Positions 14,231-23,139 are shown, counted from the stretch's first letter. The stretch: DNA of 24,188 nt from JBLHHI01 sp047614125 (GCA_047614125.1 JBLHHI010000047.1:1-24188); one strand, 5' to 3'. Translations and numbers: made by a program. Notes: generated from the sequence alone by a model not told the origin.

Positions 14231-15566
14231 CACGCACAGTCATACTGTTAAGCGCATTGGTAAATGGGGTATCATCAAATTACTGATGCCGCTGTTAACG
14301 AATCCACTGCCCAGCTTGTTGAAATTGGCTCGTAAAAAAGGGCGGGTCTTACTGTTTGACGCTGGAAAGTATCATCGGATGTATTATGTGGCGGATTACA
14401 GCCTCACCAAATTTTTATTGGTCGATCAAAAAGAATGGGTTCATCGCCCGCCGGTAATTAAGCCCTTGGAGCCGCTTCTTGGCAACGGAATCTTTATTTC
14501 GATGAAACCCGAATGGTTGAAGCAACACAACTTGTTGAAACCAGCCTTTTACGAGGCTCAGCTCAAAGCATATTTTGGAGGGGTTCGCATTCAAACAAAA
14601 ATATTCACTTCAAAATTGATTGAAAATGCCAAGGTCGATACGCAAGAATTATCGCAAAAATTGATGTTAAACATCCTCATCAAGACTCAATTTGCATCAA
14701 CATTAAACCTAGATACGTCAAAACTTCGCGCCGCACATACGGCAATTATACATGCAACGAGCATTCAGGCGGAAAAGCTTTCAGCGTTCTCGAAAGCTGT
14801 TGGCCGGGCATTTGGATATCGCAGAACCCAACTAAAATGGCAAAAAGATTTGGAGGTTGTTCACCAGTTTGCCGATGAAATCTACGTTCATGTTGCACAA
14901 CATCCAGAACAAGGCGGATTTATTATGCAAGCCATGGTGGCGAGTAAAAGCAGCCAGGCGGAAATTCGCGACATGATCACCAATTTGATTTTTGCAGGAT
15001 ACGATACTACGGCAAGTGCACTGAGTTGGTTGCTGTATAACTTGGCGAGCAATCCACAATTGCAGGAAGACATTTACCAAGAAGTGTACTCTGAGAAAGC
15101 CTTTCAATATGCAGACATAACGGGCTTTTTGAAAACAAAGGCCATTGTTGAAGAATCGTTGCGTCTTCATCCTCCGGTTTGGGCCATGCTCAGAAAATCG
15201 ACAAAAGCTATGGAATGGAAAGGGTATTCGTTCCCTAAAGATTCATACTTTCTGATTGATGTTTTTGGTTTGCACCACGATGAGCGCATTTGGAAAACAC
15301 CGGAAAAATTTCTAGGAGATCGATTTTTGGCTGAAAATAAGAAAGGAAAAACATTCAGTTATATGCCGTTTGGCTATGGATCGAGGATGTGCATTGGAAA
15401 GCCAATGGCTTTAACCGAGTTGATTATTGTGATAAGTGAAGTGGTTCGAAGTTGCACATTGAAAACCGCATCATACATAAAACCAATCATTGTAGCTGGA
15501 ACCATAACCAAATCCAAAAATGGCTTACCCATCGATTATGAGCCACGAACCAATAAATCTGTCTAA
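14220..15566 (+). CDS. Cytochrome P450
   Basis: A heme-thiolate monooxygenase of 448 residues. The I-helix oxygen-activation motif is AGYDTT (259-264), the K-helix ExxR is ESLR (312-315), and the heme loop is FGYGSRMCIG with the axial Cys391. PEKFLGDRF is the meander/PERF region. There is no membrane anchor as in eukaryotic P450s, so it should be soluble and needs a separate ferredoxin/reductase, not present here. The TTG at 14220 overlaps the upstream gene; an ATG at 14286 would give 426 residues and still keep the conserved core, so the start is uncertain. Its substrate is unknown; the tight link to the acyltransferase-like gene hints at oxidation of an acyl or lipid substrate, but this is inference. 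Confidence 0.93.
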   Translation: MKTNTHSHTVKRIGKWGIIKLLMPLLTNPLPSLLKLARKKGRVLLFDAGKYHRMYYVADYSLTKFLLVDQKEWVHRPPVIKPLEPLLGNGIFISMKPEWLKQHNLLKPAFYEAQLKAYFGGVRIQTKIFTSKLIENAKVDTQELSQKLMLNILIKTQFASTLNLDTSKLRAAHTAIIHATSIQAEKLSAFSKAVGRAFGYRRTQLKWQKDLEVVHQFADEIYVHVAQHPEQGGFIMQAMVASKSSQAEIRDMITNLIFAGYDTTASALSWLLYNLASNPQLQEDIYQEVYSEKAFQYADITGFLKTKAIVEESLRLHPPVWAMLRKSTKAMEWKGYSFPKDSYFLIDVFGLHHDERIWKTPEKFLGDRFLAENKKGKTFSYMPFGYGSRMCIGKPMALTELIIVISEVVRSCTLKTASYIKPIIVAGTITKSKNGLPIDYEPRTNKSV

Positions 15567-15959
15567 ATAAAGGCGCATCTTTCCAAAACGAATGGCCCGA
15601 AAGCAAGGTTAAGCACATTCGCGCTGCAACTGTTCATATTTCATTACAAACACGATTCATTTTGCTCAATATTTTCCACTTAACATCCTGATTTATAGTA
15701 TTATAAGTTCACGAATTGTATTGAGTGCTTCCGTAATTATACAGCAGAAACGCAAAACCCCCTTGTAATTAGGAAGTTAGGGTATTAAGTGGCTCACCAA
15801 CAGTAACTTAGTCGATATTTTATGATGTTTTTACACATTTTTTCCCAACATAAATGTTGCATTTTTAACATTATTTAGAACTTAAAAGAGCGGAGTCTCT
15901 TGCTTAGTTTGTGGGTCAAACCTATTAACAAAGGGAGAGAAAACTTGCAATATCTGATT
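15567..15959. promoter_or_regulatory. Long intergenic leader with nested inverted repeats upstream of the adhesin gene
   Basis: No credible ORF is seen. An outer inverted repeat CCACTTAA (15676-15683) / TTAAGTGG (15785-15792) encloses an inner imperfect one, CTTCCGTAATTA (15728-15739) / TAATTAGGAAG (15766-15776). Further down, AATGTT (15853-15858) and AACATT (15867-15872) form a small hairpin. No exact TAnnTTTG box is present; the nearest is TTAGTTTG (15904-15911, one mismatch). The region probably holds the promoter and control sites of the adhesin/PorP unit. Confidence 0.45.
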
Positions 15960-18900
15960 ATGTTCAAATTGATTACACCCAAGAAACAAAGAATTACTAC
16001 CGCGGTTTTTCTTATTTTTTTCGCCATCGTTGCTGCTTTGCCAAGCTTACAAGCACAACCATGTTTTACCGGGTACCAGTATCGAATCCCCGTAATTCTG
16101 AATAATACAGCCAATTCTGCGCTATCAGATCACCAACTTATGTTTACGGTAAATACCTCAACGATGGTTTCTGCCGGCAAGATGCAGAGTTCAGGTAATG
16201 ATTTGAGATTCCTTGATAAGAAGGGAAATGAATTGAAGTATTGGGTCGCAACAGGTACCATGAACACCACTTCAACACAAGTATGGGTACGCGTAGATTC
16301 GGTATATGGATATCAGAAAGATACCTTATACATGTTTTTTGGCAATGCCACGGCAAGTGTAAAAAGTAATGCTTCCAGCACTTTTCTCATCTATGATGAA
16401 TTCAATGGGTCTTCACTAAGTTCAACTTGGACAACCTGTGGAAGTGGAAGTATTTCTGTAAATAGCGGAGCACTTAAATTAAATCCAAGTTCAAATACAT
16501 CAACAGTTAAGTCAGTTTTGACGTTTAAAGCTCCCTTAATTATTGAAGCAGTAGTTTCTAGTCATACTGGTGGCAGGGCCATGATGGCTCAAGTAAATAC
16601 TTCAAATAACGGGTATGGCATGACACTAAGTGGGACAACCATGTCCATTGAAAGTATTTCGAATTCCACCTCAACATGCTATACAACATCAGGGGTTACC
16701 AGCACAACAACTACCTCGGGAGTAGGTGATTGGGAAATGACATGGGGAAGCACGGCCAGTCAAAGTGCCGTTTGGTCGAGCGGATCATTGTCATCCAGCA
16801 GCTCAACGTACTCTTTACCTATATCTAATAGAATCATCCTTCAAAATACTGGATCGGGCTTATTTGAAATCGATTTCATCCGAGTTCGTAAGTATAAAGC
16901 CAACTTGCCTAGTATTACGTATGGTGTAGAAGCAAATACCAGTTATACCATAAGCCCAATGTACAAATCACCTCTTTGCGAGGGAGGTACCTTAGAGCTA
17001 ATTGTTGACTCAATTGTGGGGGCCGTTTACAAATGGACGGGTCCTAACGGATATGCTTCCAACTTACAAAACCCTAAGATTACGGGTGTTGGAATGGTTG
17101 ATTCGGGCAGATACGATGTGGTTGTATCCATTCCAACCGGTTGCGCGTCAAAAACTTCTTCGGTAAATGTTAACATTTCTCCGAAAGCAAAAGGGGGTAT
17201 TGTTTCTGGATCACAAACGGTATGTTATAATTCCAATTCGGGTACTCTCTCCTTAAGTGCATATACCGGAAACGTAACCAATTGGGAGTATAGAACGAGT
17301 ACAACGGGCAGTTGGTCAACCATTGCAAATACTGGTCTTAACCAAACCTACAGCAATTTAACCGTTACTACCTATTATAGAGCAATCGTCTCAAATGGCA
17401 ATTGTTCGTCAGACAGCTCATCCATTGCTACGATAACCGTGGCAACCCCTTCGGTGGGTGGATCCTTAACCGGGGCCGATTCGGTTTGTTTCGGTACAAA
17501 CTCTGGAGTAATCAGCTTGTCGGGACAAACGGGGAACGTTATCCGATGGGAATCGAGCGAGAATGATACCCTATGGACACCGATCATCAACAAAGGAACT
17601 TCGCATGGATATTCGAACCTAACAACAACCACACATTATCGGGCAATAGTTCAGAATAGTGTATGTAATCCGGCCAACTCTTCGGTAGTAATTATTCACG
17701 TAGATAAATCTTCGATTGGAGGTTCAGTTACAGGAGTGGCTGCGGTTTGCCCGGGAACAAATCAGGGCACGATGTATCTTACAGGTCATCGTGGATCTGT
17801 ATTGCGTTGGGAATCAGCACTTGCAGGATCCAGCACGTGGAATGCCATTAGCGGTACATCCGATTCTTTAACCTTTACGAATCTTACTTCCAATACCTTA
17901 TTTAGAGCCATTGTAGCCAACGGCCAATGTGCTTCAACGCAGTCAAGCTCACGCCAAGTGAACATTCATCAGGCATCCTCTTCTGGAACCATAACAGGTG
18001 GCGCTACGGTTTGCGAAGGTGTAAATTCTGGAGTTATCACCTTAACTCAAAATATTGGAATCATAGAAAAATGGCAGAAAAACGGTGGAAGTGGCTGGTC
18101 AGACATATCCAATACAACCACCTTGCTCACTTGGCAAAACCTCAACGATACTACAATGTTCAGATCGCTGGTTGCCAACAATGGTTGTGCAGCAGATACC
18201 TCAGCTTCGGTAACTGTTAACGTGAATCCACAATCTCAAGGAGGGTATTTAACTGGAACCAATGCAGTTTGTGAGACAGGCAACACCTATAGCGTTTCAC
18301 TTAATTCGAACGTTGGTGATGTTCAGCGCTGGGAATCATCGGTTACCGGGTATTCACCCTGGACGCCAATTGCTCATACGGCAACCACGTATCAAGCCAC
18401 CAACTTAACCACCACTACACATTTTAGAGTTGTTGTTAAAAGTGGGGTTTGTTCTCAAGTTGGATCGGGCACACATAAAATTACAGTGGATGTTTCGAGC
18501 GATCCTGGCATCGTTGACAAAAACGCACAAGTTTGTGCCAACAGCAACTTTGGCATCCTAAACCTAATAAAGTATACAGGAATCATAGAGAAATGGGAAA
18601 CGGCCACTTCATTAGCGGGCCCTTGGACTTCAAATTATAACACCACTCCAAAACAAGAATACATCAACATTCCTAAAACAACCTATTATAGAGCGCACGT
18701 TAAAAACGGAGTTTGTGCATCAGAAACATCCAGTGTAGCCGTAGTGGTAGCTTCCGAAAATACCGTTGGAGGTGTTGCCGTTGGAAACAAGAATTTCTGT
18801 GGAACTACCAATTCGGGCTTTATTGAACTGGTGGCTCACAAGGGAGACGTTTTGTCGTGGGAGAAATCAACCGATTTGAAAAACTGGTCGTCAATAGCCA

Positions 18901-20828
18901 TAGCAAACGATACCATAACCTATGTAAATCTTGCCGAAACAACGCATTTTAGATCCGTTGTTAAAAACGGTGCTTGCGGAATTGAGAGGAGCTCAGAGGT
19001 GATGGTTCAAGTGGCAGCAAACTCAAATGCGGGAATTTTATTCTCCGATCAAGATGAGGTTTGCAGTGGTTATAATTTCGGAACTATTTCGCTGAACAGC
19101 TATGTTGGAGATATTACTTCTTGGGAAACAAAAAAGGGCACTGGATTGTGGATGAAGTTAAACAGCACTTCAGCCAATCAAGTATTCTATAATTTAACTG
19201 AAACTGTTTCGTACAGAGTCCTTGTTAAAAATGAGTTCTGCAGCGTTGATACCTCCGCTACTTATGTTATTGGAGTTTCCGAGCAAAGCGTTGCTGGAGA
19301 AATTACCGGCGATTTGGAAATATGTGCAGGATCTTCGGATGCCGTACTTGTTTTAAAGAATCATACAGGAACCATAACCAATTGGTCAACGGCTACTACA
19401 CAATACGGGCCTTGGGTTGAAAGCGGAACAACAACAGATAGTTTCATCCTCACAAAGCCCACACAAACAATCTTTGTTCGTGCAGAAGTAGCAAACGGAG
19501 TTTGTGTTGCAGCGCGTACTCAACTTGCCACAGTTAAGGTGTACGAGCCTACGGCCTCTGGAACTGTACTGGGAGCCAAAGATATTTGTTTGGGAACGAA
19601 CGATGGTATGGTTGAGTTAGTTGGGCATACTGGGATGGTGAAATATTGGGAATACTCAACCCAAAAGAACCCGAGTTGGATTCAAATAAACTCGACAACA
19701 ACCACAATAAATTACAAAGATTTAACGGATGTAACTCTTTACCGCGCCTTTGTTCAGAACGGCACCTGCGCCGGAGCGTATTCAACAAACGCGGCAATTA
19801 CTAACTATCCGATGCCGGTTGTTGCATTTGTAAATGATCAATTGTGCGATGGACGAATCGTTGGATTCAAAGAAAACACATCGATTGCCACAGGCTCAAT
19901 TACCGCCTACAAATGGTTGTTTTCTGATGGCTTTGCATCCAACCAAGATCAATTTGATAAGACCTTTAATTTTCCAGGCAAATACACCGTACAACTCACT
20001 GCGCAATCAGACAGGGGTTGTGAAACTACCTTCATACAAGACATTGTGGTCAGCGAATCGCCTATGGCTCTTTTTGACACAAAAGGAGCCATCGCCGGTA
20101 CGTCACTTTGTTTAAATGAAGCGTACACCTTCGAGAACTTAACCAGCTTTACAGACTTCGCAAGCCTCGACCATCTTTGGAATTTCGGCGACGGTATTAC
20201 CGCAACAACCGAAGACGCAAGTCACGCCTTTGCAACTGCCGGTCTGTACCCAGTTACCTTAACCGTTACGGCCCGTTCTGGTTGTACCGATTCCTACTCA
20301 TCCAATGTTACCGTATTGGAAGAAAATAAACCCCGTGTTTCGGATGATGTAACCATAAGCTTGGGAACAGCACATCAGCTCTTTGCAACAGGTTCAATTA
20401 CCTACGAATGGAGCCCGGCTGAGTTTTTAACTGCCAATAACATTCCAAATCCAATTGCACGAGTTACCGAAACTACCACCTTTACAGTGGTTGGTACCGA
20501 TTACTTTGGATGTAAGAGTTCGGCCGACGTAACGCTTAGTGTTGAAGCGGATTATAAAGTGGTTCCAAACAACGTGATTACCCCCGATGGAAATGGTGGT
20601 AACGATGTTTGGGTAATTAAAAATTTAGAAAATTATCCGGATAATAAGGTTGCGATTTATGATCGATGGGGTAGGGTAGTATATGAACAAACGGCCTACG
20701 CCAACGATTGGGGTGCAACCAATGTAAACGGTTCATTATTAATGGATGGTACCTATTACTATGTGTTAGAATTCCCAGAAACCGGAGAGGTTTTGAAAGG
20801 GGCCATCACCGTAATCAGAAATAAATAA
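15960..20828 (+). CDS. Giant cell-surface adhesin-like protein: DUF2341, ten tandem repeats, PKD-like domains, B-type T9SS sorting domain
   Basis: A 1622-residue exported protein. The frame is open to a TTG at 15900, but the ATG at 15960 begins a proper signal peptide (basic MFKLITPKKQR, then a hydrophobic core, cleavage near LQAQ), so it is chosen. After it come a DUF2341 domain (CFTGYQYRIPV to the YMFFGN region), a concanavalin/jelly-roll-like segment beginning FLIYDEFNGSSLSSTW, an Ig-like domain (CEGGTLELIV to SGRYDVVV), ten repeats of about 87 residues, two PKD-like domains (YKWLFSDGF and HLWNFGDGI), one more Ig-like domain, and a gliding-motility-type C-terminal domain (NNVITPDGNGGNDVW, IYDRWGRVVYE, DGTYYYVLEF). 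The last is the B-type T9SS sorting signal (TIGR04131/CHU_C). It is expected to be surface-exposed and adhesive. The following gene, 18 bp away, is its likely export or anchoring partner. Confidence 0.93.
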   Translation: MFKLITPKKQRITTAVFLIFFAIVAALPSLQAQPCFTGYQYRIPVILNNTANSALSDHQLMFTVNTSTMVSAGKMQSSGNDLRFLDKKGNELKYWVATGTMNTTSTQVWVRVDSVYGYQKDTLYMFFGNATASVKSNASSTFLIYDEFNGSSLSSTWTTCGSGSISVNSGALKLNPSSNTSTVKSVLTFKAPLIIEAVVSSHTGGRAMMAQVNTSNNGYGMTLSGTTMSIESISNSTSTCYTTSGVTSTTTTSGVGDWEMTWGSTASQSAVWSSGSLSSSSSTYSLPISNRIILQNTGSGLFEIDFIRVRKYKANLPSITYGVEANTSYTISPMYKSPLCEGGTLELIVDSIVGAVYKWTGPNGYASNLQNPKITGVGMVDSGRYDVVVSIPTGCASKTSSVNVNISPKAKGGIVSGSQTVCYNSNSGTLSLSAYTGNVTNWEYRTSTTGSWSTIANTGLNQTYSNLTVTTYYRAIVSNGNCSSDSSSIATITVATPSVGGSLTGADSVCFGTNSGVISLSGQTGNVIRWESSENDTLWTPIINKGTSHGYSNLTTTTHYRAIVQNSVCNPANSSVVIIHVDKSSIGGSVTGVAAVCPGTNQGTMYLTGHRGSVLRWESALAGSSTWNAISGTSDSLTFTNLTSNTLFRAIVANGQCASTQSSSRQVNIHQASSSGTITGGATVCEGVNSGVITLTQNIGIIEKWQKNGGSGWSDISNTTTLLTWQNLNDTTMFRSLVANNGCAADTSASVTVNVNPQSQGGYLTGTNAVCETGNTYSVSLNSNVGDVQRWESSVTGYSPWTPIAHTATTYQATNLTTTTHFRVVVKSGVCSQVGSGTHKITVDVSSDPGIVDKNAQVCANSNFGILNLIKYTGIIEKWETATSLAGPWTSNYNTTPKQEYINIPKTTYYRAHVKNGVCASETSSVAVVVASENTVGGVAVGNKNFCGTTNSGFIELVAHKGDVLSWEKSTDLKNWSSIAIANDTITYVNLAETTHFRSVVKNGACGIERSSEVMVQVAANSNAGILFSDQDEVCSGYNFGTISLNSYVGDITSWETKKGTGLWMKLNSTSANQVFYNLTETVSYRVLVKNEFCSVDTSATYVIGVSEQSVAGEITGDLEICAGSSDAVLVLKNHTGTITNWSTATTQYGPWVESGTTTDSFILTKPTQTIFVRAEVANGVCVAARTQLATVKVYEPTASGTVLGAKDICLGTNDGMVELVGHTGMVKYWEYSTQKNPSWIQINSTTTTINYKDLTDVTLYRAFVQNGTCAGAYSTNAAITNYPMPVVAFVNDQLCDGRIVGFKENTSIATGSITAYKWLFSDGFASNQDQFDKTFNFPGKYTVQLTAQSDRGCETTFIQDIVVSESPMALFDTKGAIAGTSLCLNEAYTFENLTSFTDFASLDHLWNFGDGITATTEDASHAFATAGLYPVTLTVTARSGCTDSYSSNVTVLEENKPRVSDDVTISLGTAHQLFATGSITYEWSPAEFLTANNIPNPIARVTETTTFTVVGTDYFGCKSSADVTLSVEADYKVVPNNVITPDGNGGNDVWVIKNLENYPDNKVAIYDRWGRVVYEQTAYANDWGATNVNGSLLMDGTYYYVLEFPETGEVLKGAITVIRNK
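17193..19808 (+). repeat. Ten tandem ~260-bp coding repeats in the adhesin
   Basis: Ten units of 86-89 codons. Each opens with G-G/S-x-x-x-G, then a Cys about 10 residues in (VCxGTNSG-like), a GxVxxWExS strand near residue 28, a TTxYRaxVxNGxC segment with a second Cys near residue 70, and ends in a short V-x-V strand. Both Cys positions are kept in all ten units, pointing to one disulfide per repeat. The units are well diverged in DNA, so they are old duplications rather than recent ones. The fold is probably Ig-like. Confidence 0.88.
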
Positions 20829-20846
20829 CCTACGTAATTAAGTAAG

Positions 20847-22847
20847 ATGAAAAAGTATATAGTAGCTCAGATTTTATTGTTGTTTGCCGTTGCAACCTTC
20901 GCACAGCAAACTCCACTATTAAATCACTATGCCATCAATCCATATTTGTCAAATCCAGCCTTTGCTGGCAGTAACGGAACCAATCTCTATTTGTTAACAC
21001 GCAATCAATGGGTGGATGTAGAAGGCGCTCCAGAAACCATGGTAGCCACCATGGATGGCATGGTGGGAACTTCGAACATTGGGTATGGACTTACCATATC
21101 CAACGATATTGTAAACATTGTAGGGATGACCAGCGTAATGGGCACGTATGCCTACCGACTTCCTTTGAGAGACAAGAGCTATCTTTCGTTTGGTTTATCC
21201 ATAGGGTTTGAGCAAAACCGATTGCTGTTCGATCGAATTAGGGCAACCGAACCGGTAGAAATTACCCTAATAAACAATGTTAAAGATGAAGGCAACTTTG
21301 ATGCAAATGCTGGGTTGGGATTAACATTAAACAACTTTACGTTTGGAATTTCATCGTACCAATTACTAAAAAACCGAAACATGTTTACCGATCATGTAAA
21401 CAATGCATCGTATACGTATGCTTTTCAACGCCACTTCTTGGTAAACGCAGGGTATAAGCTGGTATTGGAGGAAGATAAGCTATCCATCGATCCGTACGTT
21501 CAAATGCGCTTTGCGGGAGATATTGCTCCTCAATACGATTTTAATGCCATGGTAAACTTTGGCGGAAACGCTTGGATAGGTGCCGGTTATAGAACCGAAT
21601 ATGGTGCTAACTTTATTGCAGGTGGTGTGTTGGCCGATCGATTGCTGGCAAGTTATTCATACGGCAGAAGCGTAGGTCCCATTGAGCGATTAAGTGCAAA
21701 TTCTCACGAACTCATGGTGGGGTATAAATTTAGTGGAGTTAATGAGAATAAAGATACCGATAAGGATGGTGTTTCTGATAAAATGGATCGCGAACCGGAA
21801 ACCCCGAAAGGATGTGAAGTAGATGCGTTTGGGGTTGCCTTGGATGGCGACAAAGACGGCGTAAAAAATTGTAAAGACTTTGAGGCAAATACTCCTTTTG
21901 GATCGCCCGTTGACGAAAACGGAGTGGCCTTAGATACAGATGCAGACGGTGTTATTGATCTTTATGACAAAGAACCCAACACACCCGCTGGATGCAATGT
22001 AGATAAGCTTGGAAGTGCCTTAGATACGGATATGGATGGAGTTGCCGATTGTATTGATAAAGAGGCTCGAACTCCTGTTGGCGCAAAAGTAGATGCCGAT
22101 GGTGTAGCGTTGGATACGGATAATGATAAGGTGCCCGATTTTTATGATCACCAGCCAGAAACTCCACATTGGCAACACATGAATGCCAATCCCACCTTAA
22201 CGGCAGAGCACTGCATCGTTGATAAGCACGGAGTGGCCATTGATACCGACGGTGATGGCATAAGCGATTGCGTTGACAAAGAGTTGCTTTCGCCACGAGG
22301 TGCCTTGGTAGATCGATTTGGTGTGGGTATAGATACGGATAAAGATGGTGTACCGGATGGCATCGATGTTGAGATTAACTCTCCACGAGGATCTGTCGTT
22401 GATCAATGGGGACGAAACATTCCGAAAGGTCCAGAGCCCGATGACGATCGCGATGGAGTGCCCAATGCCATTGATTTAGAGCCTAATACGCCACGTGGTG
22501 TTGCGGTAGATGAAGTTGGTAGAACTAAGGTGGATGTAAACCCTATTACCGCCAATAAGTTGGACATTGAAGAAATGGACGACAATTCGGAAGAATGGGA
22601 GTATTTCATGATCGTTGGTGTATTTAAAAACAAGAACAATGTAGCGGGATATCAGAAAAAATTAAAAGATCAATACCGAGAAAACACCAAGGTATTGATT
22701 ACCAGTGCAGAGTATTACTACGTATGGACCAAGCAAGTATATACAAAAGACGAGGCTTATAAGGAAGTGAAGCGTTTAACATCTAAAGAAGTGGAAGACT
22801 ACATTGTTGGCAATCCATGGCTTTGGAAAGAACCCAAAAAGAAATAA
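20847..22847 (+). CDS. PorP/SprF-family outer-membrane protein fused to thrombospondin type 3 repeats and a SPOR-like domain
   Basis: A 666-residue protein with signal peptide (residues 1-19). Residues about 20-297 match the PorP/SprF family of the T9SS: the NHYAINPYLSNPAFAGSNG opening is diagnostic, and the barrel ends near ELMVGYKFSG. Normal members stop about there. Here eight thrombospondin type 3 units follow (residues 303-545), each a D-x-D-x-D-G-V-x-D-x-x-D calcium-binding loop starting at 303, 333, 363, 393, 423, 466, 496 and 532. Residues 583-666 (WEYFMIVGVFKNKNNVAGYQ, then YYYVWTKQVYTKDEAYKEV) have the two-half pattern of a SPOR peptidoglycan-binding domain. SprF is known to be needed for export of the adhesin SprB in Flavobacterium johnsoniae; this gene's place after a B-type cargo gene fits that role. 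The tail would sit in the periplasm. A clear terminator follows. Confidence 0.87.
   Translation: MKKYIVAQILLLFAVATFAQQTPLLNHYAINPYLSNPAFAGSNGTNLYLLTRNQWVDVEGAPETMVATMDGMVGTSNIGYGLTISNDIVNIVGMTSVMGTYAYRLPLRDKSYLSFGLSIGFEQNRLLFDRIRATEPVEITLINNVKDEGNFDANAGLGLTLNNFTFGISSYQLLKNRNMFTDHVNNASYTYAFQRHFLVNAGYKLVLEEDKLSIDPYVQMRFAGDIAPQYDFNAMVNFGGNAWIGAGYRTEYGANFIAGGVLADRLLASYSYGRSVGPIERLSANSHELMVGYKFSGVNENKDTDKDGVSDKMDREPETPKGCEVDAFGVALDGDKDGVKNCKDFEANTPFGSPVDENGVALDTDADGVIDLYDKEPNTPAGCNVDKLGSALDTDMDGVADCIDKEARTPVGAKVDADGVALDTDNDKVPDFYDHQPETPHWQHMNANPTLTAEHCIVDKHGVAIDTDGDGISDCVDKELLSPRGALVDRFGVGIDTDKDGVPDGIDVEINSPRGSVVDQWGRNIPKGPEPDDDRDGVPNAIDLEPNTPRGVAVDEVGRTKVDVNPITANKLDIEEMDDNSEEWEYFMIVGVFKNKNNVAGYQKKLKDQYRENTKVLITSAEYYYVWTKQVYTKDEAYKEVKRLTSKEVEDYIVGNPWLWKEPKKK
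21753..22481 (+). repeat. Eight thrombospondin type 3 calcium-binding units
   Basis: The codons for D-T-D-x-D-G-V-like loops recur at about 90-bp spacing for the first five units, with longer gaps before units six and eight. Some units carry a Cys after the Asp cluster (NCKD, DCID, DCVD) and one in the linker (GCEVD, GCNVD), so disulfides between neighbouring units are possible. Confidence 0.85.
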
Positions 22848-22890
22848 ATAAACAGGATACTACATATACATATACTACAACATGTCTGTA

Positions 22891-22913
22891 AAGGTAGGCG
22901 GGATGCCTACCTT
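22891..22913 (+). terminator. Intrinsic terminator of the adhesin/PorP-fusion unit
   Basis: AAGGTAGGC (22891-22899) pairs perfectly with GCCTACCTT (22905-22913) around a five-base loop, followed directly by TTTCTTTTG. It lies 44 bp after the stop of the fusion gene and before the aconitase promoter. Confidence 0.85.
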
Positions 22914-23109
22914 TTTCTTTTGCAAAAATCTTTGCTTTGGCCCGTCCCATCATTTGAAGCAATGCCTTTGAACAGCGGAACTCCTTTTTTATAATCACCT
23001 GCTTTACGAGGCCAGACTCGACCAATTAAAAGTGAAGGAAGGTTATCGAGAACCCGATGATTTATTTTGCCAAAAAAAGATGGGCTTACATCCATAGGGC
23101 TTCATCTAT
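22914..23109. other. Intergenic spacer before aconitase
   Basis: A 62-codon minus-strand ORF (22907-23095) and a 40-codon open frame on the plus strand without ATG overlap here; neither resembles a known family. The minus-strand ORF ends inside the terminator stem. I see no other structure. Confidence 0.4.
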
Positions 23110-23114
23110 ATGGC

Positions 23115-23122
23115 TAAATTTG
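23115..23122 (+). promoter_or_regulatory. Promoter -7-like box for the aconitase gene
   Basis: TAAATTTG matches TAnnTTTG exactly and lies between two in-frame ATGs (23110 and 23140). A start of transcription near 23127 would leave only the second ATG on the mRNA. Confidence 0.45.
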
Positions 23123-23139
23123 CACCTTATATTCAGCAC

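Noticed and set aside
15900..15959. N-terminal extension of the adhesin from a TTG start
   Set aside because: It would place 20 residues before a complete signal peptide; the ATG at 15960 gives a standard exported N-terminus.
17193..19808. CRISPR-like or tandem DNA repeat array
   Set aside because: The periodicity is about 260 bp and is at protein level inside one ORF; units are diverged in DNA and there are no short direct repeats with spacers.
22907..23095. 62-codon minus-strand ORF between the terminator and aconitase
   Set aside because: It ends inside the terminator stem, has no recognised family or promoter, and competes with an equally open plus-strand frame.
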